A stretch of DNA of 23,153 nucleotides from Pseudomonadota bacterium (GTDB taxonomy: Bacteria; Pseudomonadota; Gammaproteobacteria; Pseudomonadales; UBA5518). Position numbers and translations under genes: made by a program. The notes under the pieces were generated by a model. That model searched no databases, was not told the origin of the DNA, and saw only the letters and a list, made by a program, of their open reading frames with translations. This document shows positions 1 through 10,615 of this stretch, one piece after another (within the stretch, counting starts at the first letter, position 1; every line of letters starts with the position of its first letter). The DNA is taken from contig JAKJFB010000004.1 of assembly GCA_022705125.1 (NCBI GenBank), positions 5,535-28,687 of the forward strand, written 5' to 3'.

Positions 1-604
1 GAGCGGGAGCGGCAGCCGCCGCCGCGGCCGTGCGCAGCTCGCCGAGTTTCTGCCCGCTCGTCACCCTGTCGCCCACCTTGATGTCGAGCGTCAGCACGGT
101 GCCATCGGCGGGGGCCGGGAATTCCATCGAGGCCTTGTCGCCCTCCAGCACCAGCAGCGACGCGCCTTCCGTCACGCTGTCGCCCGCACGCGCCGAGATC
201 TCGATGACCTCCACGCTGTCGGCACCGCCGAGATCCGGCACCCGCAGCGCCAGCACGGCGCCGCCGCTTGCCGGCGCCTTCCCGGGCGCGACGGGAGCAG
301 GTACTGCGGCAGCCGTTACGGTGGACGCGGACATCACCGGCGGGGCGGACGCCGCGGCGGCCTCACCCGCGATCTCCATCACCAGGATCTCGTCGCCTTC
401 GCGCACGCGATCGCCGACTTTCACGCTGATGCCGCGCACGGTACCCGCGAGCGGTGAGGGCACCTCCATCGAGGCCTTGTCGGACTCCAGGGTGATCAGG
501 GTCTGCCCGGTGGCGACCGCGGCACCGTCGGCGACCGCGATCTCGATCACTTCCACTTCGCTCGCCCCGCCGAGTTCGGGGACCTTCACGCTGTCACGCT
601 TCAC
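1..604 (-). CDS. aceF: Dihydrolipoamide acetyltransferase, E2 of pyruvate dehydrogenase (N-terminal part; rest lies outside the window)
   Basis: E2 core of the cytoplasmic pyruvate dehydrogenase complex; its swinging lipoyl arms carry acetyl groups from E1 to CoA. The visible 201 codons hold two lipoyl domains, about residues 5-80 and 117-195, each with the lipoylation motif: ESDKASME (Lys43) and EGDKASME (Lys157). An Ala/Pro-rich flexible linker joins them, and a second Ala-rich linker runs off the edge. The E3-binding and catalytic domains would lie beyond position 1. The start chosen is GTG at 604, because AAGGA lies about six bases upstream; a second in-frame GTG at 589 is possible. It lies 39 bases after aceE on the same strand, so the two are almost certainly one transcript. 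Two lipoyl domains are visible; whether a third follows cannot be seen. Identification is firm. Confidence 0.93.
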   Translation of the reverse strand, partial: MKRDSVKVPELGGASEVEVIEIAVADGAAVATGQTLITLESDKASMEVPSPLAGTVRGISVKVGDRVREGDEILVMEIAGEAAAASAPPVMSASTVTAAAVPAPVAPGKAPASGGAVLALRVPDLGGADSVEVIEISARAGDSVTEGASLLVLEGDKASMEFPAPADGTVLTLDIKVGDRVTSGQKLGELRTAAAAAAAPA

Positions 605-643
605 GCTGTTTCCTTTGTCCAGGGCTGGGCTTGCGTCACCGGT

Positions 644-3298
<2,655 letters not shown>

Positions 3299-3321
3299 GA
3301 ATACTCCTGTGCGTGGGCTGG

Positions 3322-3341
3322 CGGGACAGTGTACTGCCCCG
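3322..3341 (-). promoter_or_regulatory. Imperfect dyad overlapping a possible -10 box upstream of aceE
   Basis: A 20-base inverted repeat (CGGGACAGTG/TACTGCCCCG on the plus strand, 8 of 10 positions paired) lies 24-43 bases before the aceE start. On the minus strand it contains TACACT (3328-3333), a plausible -10 hexamer that would give a leader of about 20 bases. I found no good -35 box, so a promoter-operator overlap is inference. The dyad does not resemble the E. coli PdhR site. Confidence 0.3.
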
Positions 3342-3414
3342 GCGGTTTCGGATTGGCGCCAGTTTAGCCGCTCCGGCGACCACAGCGGTATGCGCGGCGC
3401 CTCGCGCCCTGGCG

Positions 3415-6315
3415 CTAGTCCGCCGGCGCGGGCGCTTGCGGCACTATCGCCTCGCGTTCGAAGCGAAAATACCCGGCGGCTTCGCGCCACGCGTCACCGG
3501 GGGCGAGCACGCGTCCCGGCAATGGTGGTTCCTTCACTTGCGCATGCGCCGTGCCGCGGCTCTGCAGCAGCATCGCGCGCCGCGCCTCGCCCGCGATCTG
3601 CGCGCGAAAATACTCCACCCACTCCTCGCGACCGATGCGCTCGACCTGCGCGGCGACGCGCTCGCGGTCATCAAAGCCGTAGGCACCGAGCATCGCGTCC
3701 GCCCACAGCCGCTCGCTGCGTTCGCCGAGGGACTTCGGCGACTCGCGCAGCCGATCGACCAGCGCCTGGCGCTGGCGTGCGAACGACGCCTCGTCGAGCG
3801 CCTGCGCCGCGGCGACCTGCCGCTGCAGGAAGGCTTCGAACTCCCGTGCCAGCGCCCCGGGCGCAGCCACCGGCGATTGCACCGCGAGCACCAACGCGGG
3901 CACGCGGTGCAGCGGATAGGCCTGGGCGAAGGCCACGTAACCGAGCTGCCTTTCGGTGCGCAGCTCGTTGAAGAAGGGCGCACCGAGTATCTGCGCGCTG
4001 AGGGCCACGCGGGCACGCTCGGCATCGGAACCCGCGGCGCCCTGGACGTACATCAGCAGCGCCGAATCCGGGTGATCGACGTTGATGCCGCGCACCAGCG
4101 CACCGGGGGGAAGCTGCACGACCTCGACCGGCGGCAGCGCATCCGGAGGCACCGCGCCAAGCGTCTCGTGCGCGAGCCGCGCGATCCCGCTCGCCTCGTC
4201 GGCGCTGAAGTTTCCGTGCACCAGGATCTCCAGCGTGCCCGTGGCGAACAGCTCGCGCACGAAACGCTCCAGTTCTTCGGGACCCGCAGGCTCCAGCGCC
4301 GCCCGCAGCTCCTCGTCGCGGTAGCTGCGCGCCACGAGGCTCGCGCGCATCTCGTCCACCAGTTGCAGGAAGGGGCGCTGCTTGGCGCTGTTGGCCCAGT
4401 CGCGCAGCATCTCGGTCTTGATGCCCTCGAAACGATCGGGCGCGAAACGGCCCCGGGGCAGGGTCTGCAGCACCTTGGCGAGCAGCACGCGCTGCTTGTC
4501 GTCGTAGCCGGCAATCTTCACGGTGAGTCCGCGCGCGCCCGACTCGACGCTGTACTGCAGGCCCGCGAGGCTCGCCGGGTAGGCGTACTCGTTGAGCGCG
4601 TCGCTCACCAGGCGCGCCTGCAGCGCCGCGAGCGCGGCGTCGCGGGCGTTGTCGTTCGCCGCCGGCGAGAGCAGCTGCAGGTAAATCGAGGCCTTGGGCA
4701 CCGGGTAGGCGCTGTCCTGCAGGTGCCACAGCCGGTAGCCGGGCTCGTCGGCCAGCAGAGCCGGCCGCTCGGCGTTGCCCTGCAGCGGCTTCAGCGCCAC
4801 GCGCTCGGGAATGAACTCGTTCGGCACCGGCAGCGCCAGCTCGCCGTCCGCGGCACCGGCCTGGCGCGCCAGCTCGCCGGCATCGAGTTTCTGCACGGCG
4901 TAGGGCGTGCCGAACCAGCGGCTCTCGCGGTCGGTCTGCACGTCGCGGTGCGACAGGGTCAGCAGCAGGTTGTCCTCACGCAGGTAGCCCAGGTACTCGC
5001 GGATCAGCGCGGGCTCGTAATCGCGGAACAGGTAGGGGCCGCGCAGCGCCTCGGCCACCGGGTAGTCCTGCAACGCGTTGGACAGCGCGATCACCGCGCC
5101 GGTGGGGCTGCCTTTCTCGCGGAAGCGGAATGCCAGGTCGCCGAGCTTCGCCTGCTCGCGGAATCGCCACTCCTCGACGCCGCCCTCCTGCATCTGGTCG
5201 ATGGCTCGAAACAACAGCGCAACGATGTCGCGGTAATGCGCCACACCCTCCTCCGTGAGCTGCAGGCTGAGCTGGAAGGCATCCTCGCCATACAGGTCGA
5301 GCCCCGCGCCGGCGCTCAGGCTCTCGGCCCAGCCGCGCGCCTTCAGCACCGACAGCACGCTGCCCGGACCCTCGTGACCCAGCAGGTCGCCGATGTATTC
5401 GAGCGGCTTGGCGGCGTAATGCGCGCGCGCCGAGGGCAGCGGGAACAGCAGCGTGAGCTCGCGCAGCTCCTGCTCGGGGCGGATGCGCACCTCCAGCGGC
5501 AGGGCGCCGGGGGCGAACATCGACGGCACCTGCGTCAGCTCGGTGGCCGAACGGTCCGCCACGGCACCGAAACGCGCGTCGACCATCGACTGGAGCTCGT
5601 CCAGCGACTCGCGCCCCAGCACCACGAGGGTCATCGCGTTCGCGGAATAGTGCGTGGCGTAGAACGCGAGCAGGTCCTCGCGGATGTCGCTCTCGCCTTC
5701 GCCGAGCGTTGTCAGGTTGCCCACCGCGAGCGAGCCCAGCGGATGTCCGGGCTGCACCAGCTCGCGCAGCACGTCGTATTCGCGCCGCGCGTCGTCCTTG
5801 AGACCGAGCTTGTACTCGGAATCGACCGCGTTCATCTCGCGCTCGACATACTCGCGGTTGAACAGCGGCGCCACGAAGAATTGCGCGAACCGGTCCAGCG
5901 CGGGCGTGAGGCTGCCCGGCTCGATGTCGAAGAAGTAGTTCGTGTGGTCGACCGAGGTGTAGGCGTTGTGCGAGCCACCGTGCGCGCTGATGAACTCCTG
6001 GTATTCGCCGGGATCGGGATACTTCGCGGTCCCCAGGAACAGCATGTGCTCCAGGAAGTGCGCCAGTCCCTGGCGCGAGCGCGGGTCGTTGCCGCTGCCG
6101 GCGCGCACATGCAGGCTGGCGGCCGCCTTGTCGGTCTGCGGATCCGAGACCAGCAGCACGCGCATGCGGTTCGGCAGCTCGAGGTAGCGGTATTCGCGGC
6201 CGTCCTGCTCGCCCCGGATCACGGTCGCCTCGCGTGGTGGCGAGCCCGCGCAGGCCGCCAGCAACGCGAACAGCAACATCAGGACGAGGGATTTCGGCAC
6301 AGGGACTGCGGACAT
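3415..6315 (-). CDS. M16 (insulinase/pitrilysin) family zinc metalloprotease, predicted lipoprotein
   Basis: A 966-residue long-form M16 protease, the length of E. coli protease III (PtrA) and of insulin-degrading enzymes that cut peptides inside a closed chamber. The inverted zinc motif HFLEH is at residues 86-90 and the third ligand, Glu167 in VDSEYK, follows His90 after 76 residues, exactly the family spacing; the N-terminal half should therefore be active. The start ATG at 6315 has GGAG five bases upstream and gives a lipoprotein signal with Cys22 in LAAC, so the mature protein should be a membrane-anchored envelope lipoprotein; residue 23 is Ala rather than Asp, which favours outer-membrane sorting. 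It begins 60 bases after the AI-2E family gene on the same strand. PtrA-like or PqqF-like naming cannot be settled here; its substrate is unknown. Confidence 0.93.
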   Translation of the reverse strand: MSAVPVPKSLVLMLLFALLAACAGSPPREATVIRGEQDGREYRYLELPNRMRVLLVSDPQTDKAAASLHVRAGSGNDPRSRQGLAHFLEHMLFLGTAKYPDPGEYQEFISAHGGSHNAYTSVDHTNYFFDIEPGSLTPALDRFAQFFVAPLFNREYVEREMNAVDSEYKLGLKDDARREYDVLRELVQPGHPLGSLAVGNLTTLGEGESDIREDLLAFYATHYSANAMTLVVLGRESLDELQSMVDARFGAVADRSATELTQVPSMFAPGALPLEVRIRPEQELRELTLLFPLPSARAHYAAKPLEYIGDLLGHEGPGSVLSVLKARGWAESLSAGAGLDLYGEDAFQLSLQLTEEGVAHYRDIVALLFRAIDQMQEGGVEEWRFREQAKLGDLAFRFREKGSPTGAVIALSNALQDYPVAEALRGPYLFRDYEPALIREYLGYLREDNLLLTLSHRDVQTDRESRWFGTPYAVQKLDAGELARQAGAADGELALPVPNEFIPERVALKPLQGNAERPALLADEPGYRLWHLQDSAYPVPKASIYLQLLSPAANDNARDAALAALQARLVSDALNEYAYPASLAGLQYSVESGARGLTVKIAGYDDKQRVLLAKVLQTLPRGRFAPDRFEGIKTEMLRDWANSAKQRPFLQLVDEMRASLVARSYRDEELRAALEPAGPEELERFVRELFATGTLEILVHGNFSADEASGIARLAHETLGAVPPDALPPVEVVQLPPGALVRGINVDHPDSALLMYVQGAAGSDAERARVALSAQILGAPFFNELRTERQLGYVAFAQAYPLHRVPALVLAVQSPVAAPGALAREFEAFLQRQVAAAQALDEASFARQRQALVDRLRESPKSLGERSERLWADAMLGAYGFDDRERVAAQVERIGREEWVEYFRAQIAGEARRAMLLQSRGTAHAQVKEPPLPGRVLAPGDAWREAAGYFRFEREAIVPQAPAPAD

Positions 6316-6375
6316 TGCGACTCCAGGAGACGAATTGCGGATGTTTGGCTCAGACCACCGGAACACGCGGCAGTT

Positions 6376-7455
6376 TCACTCCGGCGTTTGCGGCGCCGGC
6401 GCGCCCGCGTGCGAGCGCGGCCAGGCGCTCATCATGGCCTTGACGAGCGTGGCGAGCGGGATGGCGAAAAAGGCCCCCCACACGCCCCAGACAGAACCGA
6501 ACACGAGCACCGCGAGGATGATCGCGACCGGGTGCAGGTTGTTCGCCTCGGAGAACAGCAGCGGCACGAGTACATTGCCGTCGAGGATCTGGATCACGAG
6601 GTAGGTGAGCATCAGGTAGCCGAACATCGGGGTCCAGCCCCACTGGAACCAGGCCACCACCGCCACCGGCACCGTGACCACCACCGCGCCCACGTAGGGA
6701 ATCACGACCGACAGCCCGACCAGGAACCCCAGGAGCAACGCATAGCCCAGGCCGAACAGCGAGAAGGCGACGATCGACACGGCGCCGACGATCAGGATCT
6801 CGACGCCCTTGCCGCGCACGTAGTTCGCCAGCTGCTCGTCCATCTCGTGCCAGATGCGCGACATCCGCGGCCGCTCCTCCGGCAGCAGGTTCGCGCACCA
6901 CGCCAGGATCTGGCGCCGGTCCTTGAGGAAGAAGAACACCAGCAGCGGCACGATGACGACGTAGATCGCCAGCCCGAACACGCCCGGCAGGTACGCCAGC
7001 GAGAACGACAGGGCGGCCTGACCGAGACCGGCCATGTCCCGGCTGCTGCGCTCCATCAAGTCCCGTATCTGCGCCTCGCTGATGAACTGCGGATAGGCGT
7101 CGCGCAACTGCATGGCCGCCTGGCGCAGCGACTCGAGCATGCCGGGAAGATCGCTCACCAGGCTGCGCAGCTGGTTCCAGACCAGCGGCAGCAGCACCAG
7201 GAAGAACGCGAGGAAGATGCCCGTGAACACGGCAAAGGCCAGGCCGAGGGCCAGCGGCTCGGGCACGCCGCGGCGCGCCAGCCACCCGACCAGGCCCTGG
7301 ATCATGAAGGCAAGTACCGCTGCGGCGATCAAGGGCCTGAGCACGTCGCCGAGCGTCGCGATCAGGAGCACGCCCAGTGCGGGCAGCAACAGCAGGATCA
7401 CCGCCTCTTCCTCGGCGAAATAGCGATCCATCCACTTGCGCACGGTATTGATCAT
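6376..7455 (-). CDS. AI-2E family (PerM/YhhT-type) inner-membrane transporter
   Basis: A 359-residue polytopic membrane protein. Hydrophobic segments lie around residues 17-35, 38-58, 67-92 and then, after a soluble loop of about 60 residues, in a series from about 150 to 345. The C-terminal half has family-typical stretches such as IPYVGA, QILDGNVLVPLLFSE and HPVAIILAVLVFG, followed by WGVWGAFFAIPLATLVKA. Members are proposed exporters or permeases; only a few are tied to AI-2, and the substrate cannot be read from sequence. The start ATG at 7455 is supported by the N terminus of relatives, although its ribosome site is poor. It follows the TusA-like gene by 22 bases and precedes the M16 protease by 60, suggesting one operon. 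The tail (SHAGAPAPQTPE) is low complexity. Confidence 0.92.
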   Translation of the reverse strand: MINTVRKWMDRYFAEEEAVILLLLPALGVLLIATLGDVLRPLIAAAVLAFMIQGLVGWLARRGVPEPLALGLAFAVFTGIFLAFFLVLLPLVWNQLRSLVSDLPGMLESLRQAAMQLRDAYPQFISEAQIRDLMERSSRDMAGLGQAALSFSLAYLPGVFGLAIYVVIVPLLVFFFLKDRRQILAWCANLLPEERPRMSRIWHEMDEQLANYVRGKGVEILIVGAVSIVAFSLFGLGYALLLGFLVGLSVVIPYVGAVVVTVPVAVVAWFQWGWTPMFGYLMLTYLVIQILDGNVLVPLLFSEANNLHPVAIILAVLVFGSVWGVWGAFFAIPLATLVKAMMSAWPRSHAGAPAPQTPE

Positions 7456-7477
7456 TACGCGCCCGCCCGATGCCCCT

Positions 7478-7702
7478 TCAGTCGCCACGCTTGCGCAGCA
7501 CGTAGGTGTAGATGTCATCCTCGCAGGAGAATTCGAGCAGCTCGTTGCCACTCTGCTCGCAGAAGACACGGAAATCCCGCACGGAGCCGGGATCGGTACT
7601 GAGCACGCGCACGCGCTCTCCGGGCCCCATGCCGTTCAGCGCCTTCTTGGCCTTCAGCAGGGGCAGCGGACAGGACATCCCGCGCGCATCCACCTCGTGC
7701 AT
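7478..7702 (-). CDS. TusA-family sulfur carrier protein (resembles Pseudomonas PA1006)
   Basis: A 74-residue cytoplasmic protein of the TusA/SirA family, which carries persulfide sulfur on a conserved cysteine. The CPxP motif is CPLP at residues 11-14, giving Cys11 as the active residue, inside the typical LDARGMSCPLPLLKAKKAL-like opening. The start ATG at 7702 has GGGGAG about seven bases upstream. In Pseudomonas the gene next to bepA and near nadA (PA1006) is a TusA-like protein linked to molybdenum cofactor supply and nitrate respiration. The same neighbours here suggest this is its counterpart rather than the tRNA-thiolating TusA, but that is inference from gene order. It is transcribed away from bepA and leads the probable operon with the AI-2E and M16 genes. 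Confidence 0.9.
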   Translation of the reverse strand: MHEVDARGMSCPLPLLKAKKALNGMGPGERVRVLSTDPGSVRDFRVFCEQSGNELLEFSCEDDIYTYVLRKRGD

Positions 7703-7747
7703 CGATCCACTCCCCGGCCCGGGCCGTCGCGCATGCGACGGCGTGCT

Positions 7748-7776
7748 AGTATAGCCACCGGCACCGGGCGCCCCAA
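7748..7776 (-). promoter_or_regulatory. Candidate sigma-70 promoter for the TusA-like gene
   Basis: On the minus strand, TTGGGG (7776-7771) is followed after 17 bases by TATACT (7753-7748), five of six to the -10 consensus. Transcription would start near 7741, about 40 bases before the start codon at 7702. It lies in the 162-base gap between divergent genes. I found no equally good promoter for bepA in this gap. Confidence 0.45.
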
Positions 7777-7864
7777 GGCGCGCAGGCAACCGCGGGGAAT
7801 TATTTGCCGCGCGCGCGATCAAACGGGGCGTCTCTGGACGCATCATCACAGGACGTTGCCTCAC

Positions 7865-9334
7865 GTGTATTTGCCCCTGCTCCGCGCGAGCTCGCCGCGC
7901 CGCGCCCTCGTTGCCGCCGGCTGTATCGCGCTTGCCGTGAAGACCGGCAGTGCACGCGCCGTGGACATCGAGCTTCCCGCGCTCGGTGACGCATCTTCCG
8001 CCGTGGTCTCGCCGCAGGCCGAGCGCAGGCTCGGGGAAGCGTGGCTGCGCATGTTCCGCAGCCAGGTCCGCACCGTATCGGATCCGCTGCTGACGGATTA
8101 CCTCGAGCATGTCGTTTTCGATCTCGCGGAGCACAGCCAGCTGAGCGACGCGCAACTGAAGCTCGTGGTGGTCGAGAATCCGACGATCAACGCCTTCGCG
8201 GTGCCCGGCGGCGTCATGGGCATCCACAACGGCTTGCTGCTCTCTGCCCAGCACGAGGACGAGATGGCCTCCGTGATCGCGCACGAACTGGCCCACCTCA
8301 GCCAGCGACACTTCGCGCGTGGCGTCGAGGAGGCGCGCGCCAACGCCGTGCCCAACATGCTCGCGCTGCTGGGAAGCCTTGTCGTCGCCGCCACCGCTGG
8401 AGGCAATGCGGGCATGGCCGCCATCACCGCGACCCAGGCCGCCATCCAGCAGCAGCAGCTGCGCTTCAGCCGCGCGCACGAACGCGAGGCGGACCGCATC
8501 GGGATGCTGACGCTGGTGGATGCGGGCTATGACGCCGACGGCATGCCGCGGATGTTCTCGCGCATGCTCGAATCGCTGCGCTATGCGGGGCAGCGCCCGC
8601 CGGAATTCCTGCTGTCGCACCCGGTCACGGAGAGCCGCGTCGCCGACTCGCAGAACCGCGCGCGCAACTACGCCGACCAGGGGCGCGTGGACAGCGAGGA
8701 TTTCGGTCTGATGCGCGCTCGCGTCCAGCTCGGTTTCGACGAGACTCCCGGCTTTGCGATCAAGCGCTTTCGCGCCGAGATCGAGAAGGATGGCGGCGCC
8801 GCGATCGGCAATGTCTACGGGCTGGCACTGGCACTGACCAGGGCGGGCGAGTTCGACGAAGCGCGAGCAACGCTGGCGCCGCTGCTGCAGAACCATCCGG
8901 ACAAGATCGCGTTCGTCATCGCCGCCGCGGACATCGAGCTGGCCTCCGGCAAGCCCGAAGCGGCAGCGCATCGCCTGCGCCGGCAGCTGGACGTCAATCC
9001 AGGCAACCATCCGCTGACGATGGCCTATGCGAATGCGCTGCTGCGCACCGGCAGGCCGAAGGACGCGGAACGCGTGCTGGAGGAGCATGCGCAGCGCAAG
9101 CCCGAGGACCCACAGCTGTGGTATGAGCTGGCCGAGACCCACGGGCTCGCCGGGAGCATCATCGATGTGCACCGGGCACGAGCGGAGTACTTCATCCTGA
9201 ACGGGGCGCTGGACCTCGCCGAGCGCCAGCTAGGCTACGCCCTCGATCTCGCCCAGGGCGATTTCCACACCACCGCGAGCGTGCAGGCGCGCATCGCGGA
9301 CATCCGCGAGATGCGCGAAGAGATCAAGCTGTAG
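7865..9334 (+). CDS. bepA: Periplasmic M48 metalloprotease/chaperone BepA (YfgC) with TPR domain
   Basis: Periplasmic quality-control protease that helps assemble LptD and other outer-membrane proteins and degrades stalled ones at the BAM complex. The 489-residue product matches the 487 of E. coli BepA. It has a Sec signal peptide with likely cleavage after GSARA (residue 32), the zinc motif HELAH (140-144), the third-ligand segment HEREAD (205-210; Glu206 ligand, Asp210), and SHP (251-253), the position of the E. coli histidine switch that plugs the active site. The C-terminal part, about 310-489, is TPR-like helical repeats. The start is GTG at 7865, chosen for length and signal peptide; the Shine-Dalgarno AGGA is a little far, and TTG at 7871 or an upstream start are alternatives. 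It is divergent from the TusA-like gene and convergent with nadA. Confidence 0.95.
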   Translation: MYLPLLRASSPRRALVAAGCIALAVKTGSARAVDIELPALGDASSAVVSPQAERRLGEAWLRMFRSQVRTVSDPLLTDYLEHVVFDLAEHSQLSDAQLKLVVVENPTINAFAVPGGVMGIHNGLLLSAQHEDEMASVIAHELAHLSQRHFARGVEEARANAVPNMLALLGSLVVAATAGGNAGMAAITATQAAIQQQQLRFSRAHEREADRIGMLTLVDAGYDADGMPRMFSRMLESLRYAGQRPPEFLLSHPVTESRVADSQNRARNYADQGRVDSEDFGLMRARVQLGFDETPGFAIKRFRAEIEKDGGAAIGNVYGLALALTRAGEFDEARATLAPLLQNHPDKIAFVIAAADIELASGKPEAAAHRLRRQLDVNPGNHPLTMAYANALLRTGRPKDAERVLEEHAQRKPEDPQLWYELAETHGLAGSIIDVHRARAEYFILNGALDLAERQLGYALDLAQGDFHTTASVQARIADIREMREEIKL

Positions 9335-9344
9335 GCCCGGACTC

Positions 9345-9436
9345 GTGGGTCCGAATTCATTCGGACAGCCCGTGTCCGGCTGAAGCCGAACCCACGGATC
9401 GGGTCATTGTCCGGCCGAAGCCGGACCCACGGATCA
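9345..9436. repeat. Cluster of three REP-like palindromes between convergent genes
   Basis: Three related short hairpins fill the gap between bepA and nadA. Unit 1 (9349-9366) is GTCCGAAT-TC-ATTCGGAC, a perfect inverted repeat. Unit 2 (about 9373-9390) is the imperfect TCCGGCT-GA-AGCCGAA. Unit 3 (9409-9426) is GTCCGGC-CGAA-GCCGGAC, perfect with a tetraloop. All carry a GTGGGTCCG-like flank in one orientation or the other. Units 2 and 3 also share CCGRACCCACGGATC in direct order, so they look like tandem copies, while unit 1 is inverted relative to them. This matches the REP-type elements scattered by RAYT transposases in gammaproteobacteria. The hairpins may also act as a two-way transcription terminator or protect the 3' ends of both mRNAs. 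The last three bases overlap the nadA stop codon. Confidence 0.75.
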
Positions 9437-10528
9437 GGCGTTGCCCTTCACCGCGAGCGCGCGCTCGCGCGAGAAATTCAGCATGCGCTGCAGCGGCAGC
9501 ATTGCCCTCGCGCCGAGCGCGGGATCGACGTGGACTTCGTTCGCGCCCTGCTCGAGGCAAGCGAGCAGGCTCTGCAGTTCGTTCATCGCCATCCACGGGC
9601 AATTCGCGCAGCTGCGACAGGTCGCACCCTCGCCGGCGGTAGGCGCGATGATGAACTCCTTGTCGGGCACCTGCTGCTGCAACTGGTAGAAGATGCCCTG
9701 GTCCGTGGCGACGATGAATTGCGGGTTCGGCAAGCGGCGCGCCGCGTCGATGATCTGCGTGGTGCTGCCGACGGCGTCGGCCAGCGCGATCACGGCCTCG
9801 GGCGACTCCGGGTGCACCAGCACGGCGGCATCCGGGTAGACCTTGCGCAGGTCCTCGATGCCCTTGGCCTTGAACTCCTCGTGCACGATGCAGCTGCCCT
9901 CCCAGAGCAGCATGTCGGCACCCGTCTGGCGCTGCACCCAGGAACCCAGGTACTTGTCGGGCGCCCACAGGATCTTTTCGCCGCGACCGCTGAGGTACTC
10001 GACCACGTCGAGCGCGATGCTCGAGGTCACGACCCAGTCGGAGCGCGCCTTCACGGCGGCCGAGGTGTTGGCATAGACAACGACGGTGCGGTCGGGGTGC
10101 TGGTCGCAGAAGGCGCTGAACTCCTCAATGGGGCAGCCCAGGTCGAGCGAGCAATTGGCATCCAGGTCGGGCATGAGCACGGTCTTTTCGGGCGAGAGGA
10201 TCTTGGCCGTCTCGCCCATGAAGCGCACGCCGCTGACCACCGCCACGACCAGGGTGGTGGCCGGATGATCATGGCCGAAGCGCGCCATCTGCAGCGAATC
10301 GGACACGCAGCCGCCGGTTTCCTCGGCGAGCGCCTGCACCAGCGGCGAGGTGTAGTAGTGCGCCACGAGCACGGCGTCCTTCTCGCGCAGCCGCGCGGTG
10401 ATGCGTGCCTTGTAATCGGCGATCTCGGCCTCGTTCAGCTCCACCGGATGCTTCGAGCGCAGGAACGCCTTCACCAGTTCGGCCTCGGCGGCCATGTGGC
10501 CAAGATGCATCGGGTCGTTTGCGGTCAT
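9434..10528 (-). CDS. nadA: Quinolinate synthase
   Basis: [4Fe-4S] enzyme that condenses iminoaspartate with dihydroxyacetone phosphate to quinolinate, the second step of de novo NAD synthesis in the cytoplasm. At 364 residues it is slightly longer than E. coli NadA (347). The three cluster ligands are Cys126 (DANCSLD), Cys213 ([10 protein letters not shown]) and Cys310 (last Cys of the CRSCANC motif); their spacings of 87 and 97 equal those of E. coli Cys113/200/297. Substrate-site motifs AHYYTSP near residue 56 and VHPESP near 238 are present. The start ATG at 10528 has GGAAAG just upstream and an extended -10 promoter behind it. nadB and nadC are not in the window. In Pseudomonas nadA also sits beside bepA, so this is the ancestral arrangement. 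Identification is firm. Confidence 0.97.
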   Translation of the reverse strand: MTANDPMHLGHMAAEAELVKAFLRSKHPVELNEAEIADYKARITARLREKDAVLVAHYYTSPLVQALAEETGGCVSDSLQMARFGHDHPATTLVVAVVSGVRFMGETAKILSPEKTVLMPDLDANCSLDLGCPIEEFSAFCDQHPDRTVVVYANTSAAVKARSDWVVTSSIALDVVEYLSGRGEKILWAPDKYLGSWVQRQTGADMLLWEGSCIVHEEFKAKGIEDLRKVYPDAAVLVHPESPEAVIALADAVGSTTQIIDAARRLPNPQFIVATDQGIFYQLQQQVPDKEFIIAPTAGEGATCRSCANCPWMAMNELQSLLACLEQGANEVHVDPALGARAMLPLQRMLNFSRERALAVKGNA

Positions 10529-10570
10529 GCTGCTTTCCGCGCGAAGGGTGGGGAAATCGATGATGGGCCG

Positions 10571-10579
10571 ATCATAGCA
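10571..10579 (-). promoter_or_regulatory. Extended -10 promoter element for nadA
   Basis: The minus strand reads TGC-TATGAT here, a TGn-extended -10 box with five of six consensus bases. The start codon lies 42 bases beyond it, giving a leader of about 36 bases. No clear -35 box is seen 17 bases upstream, which is usual for extended -10 promoters. The box lies in the 87-base gap after the YgjP-like gene, so nadA probably has its own transcript. Confidence 0.5.
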
Positions 10580-10615
10580 CAGCGACCGCAGTGGCCCGCG
10601 CGGCGCGGCACGACC

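Noticed and set aside
3313..7602. A 1429-codon open frame on the plus strand, opposite the M16 protease and the AI-2E family gene
   Set aside because: It is rich in His, Gln, Arg and Ala with no recognisable domain or ribosome site. Long antisense open frames are expected opposite high-GC genes with biased third positions.
9345..9436. CRISPR array, because of the repeated short palindromes
   Set aside because: The units are degenerate, in both orientations and without regular spacers; no cas genes are present.
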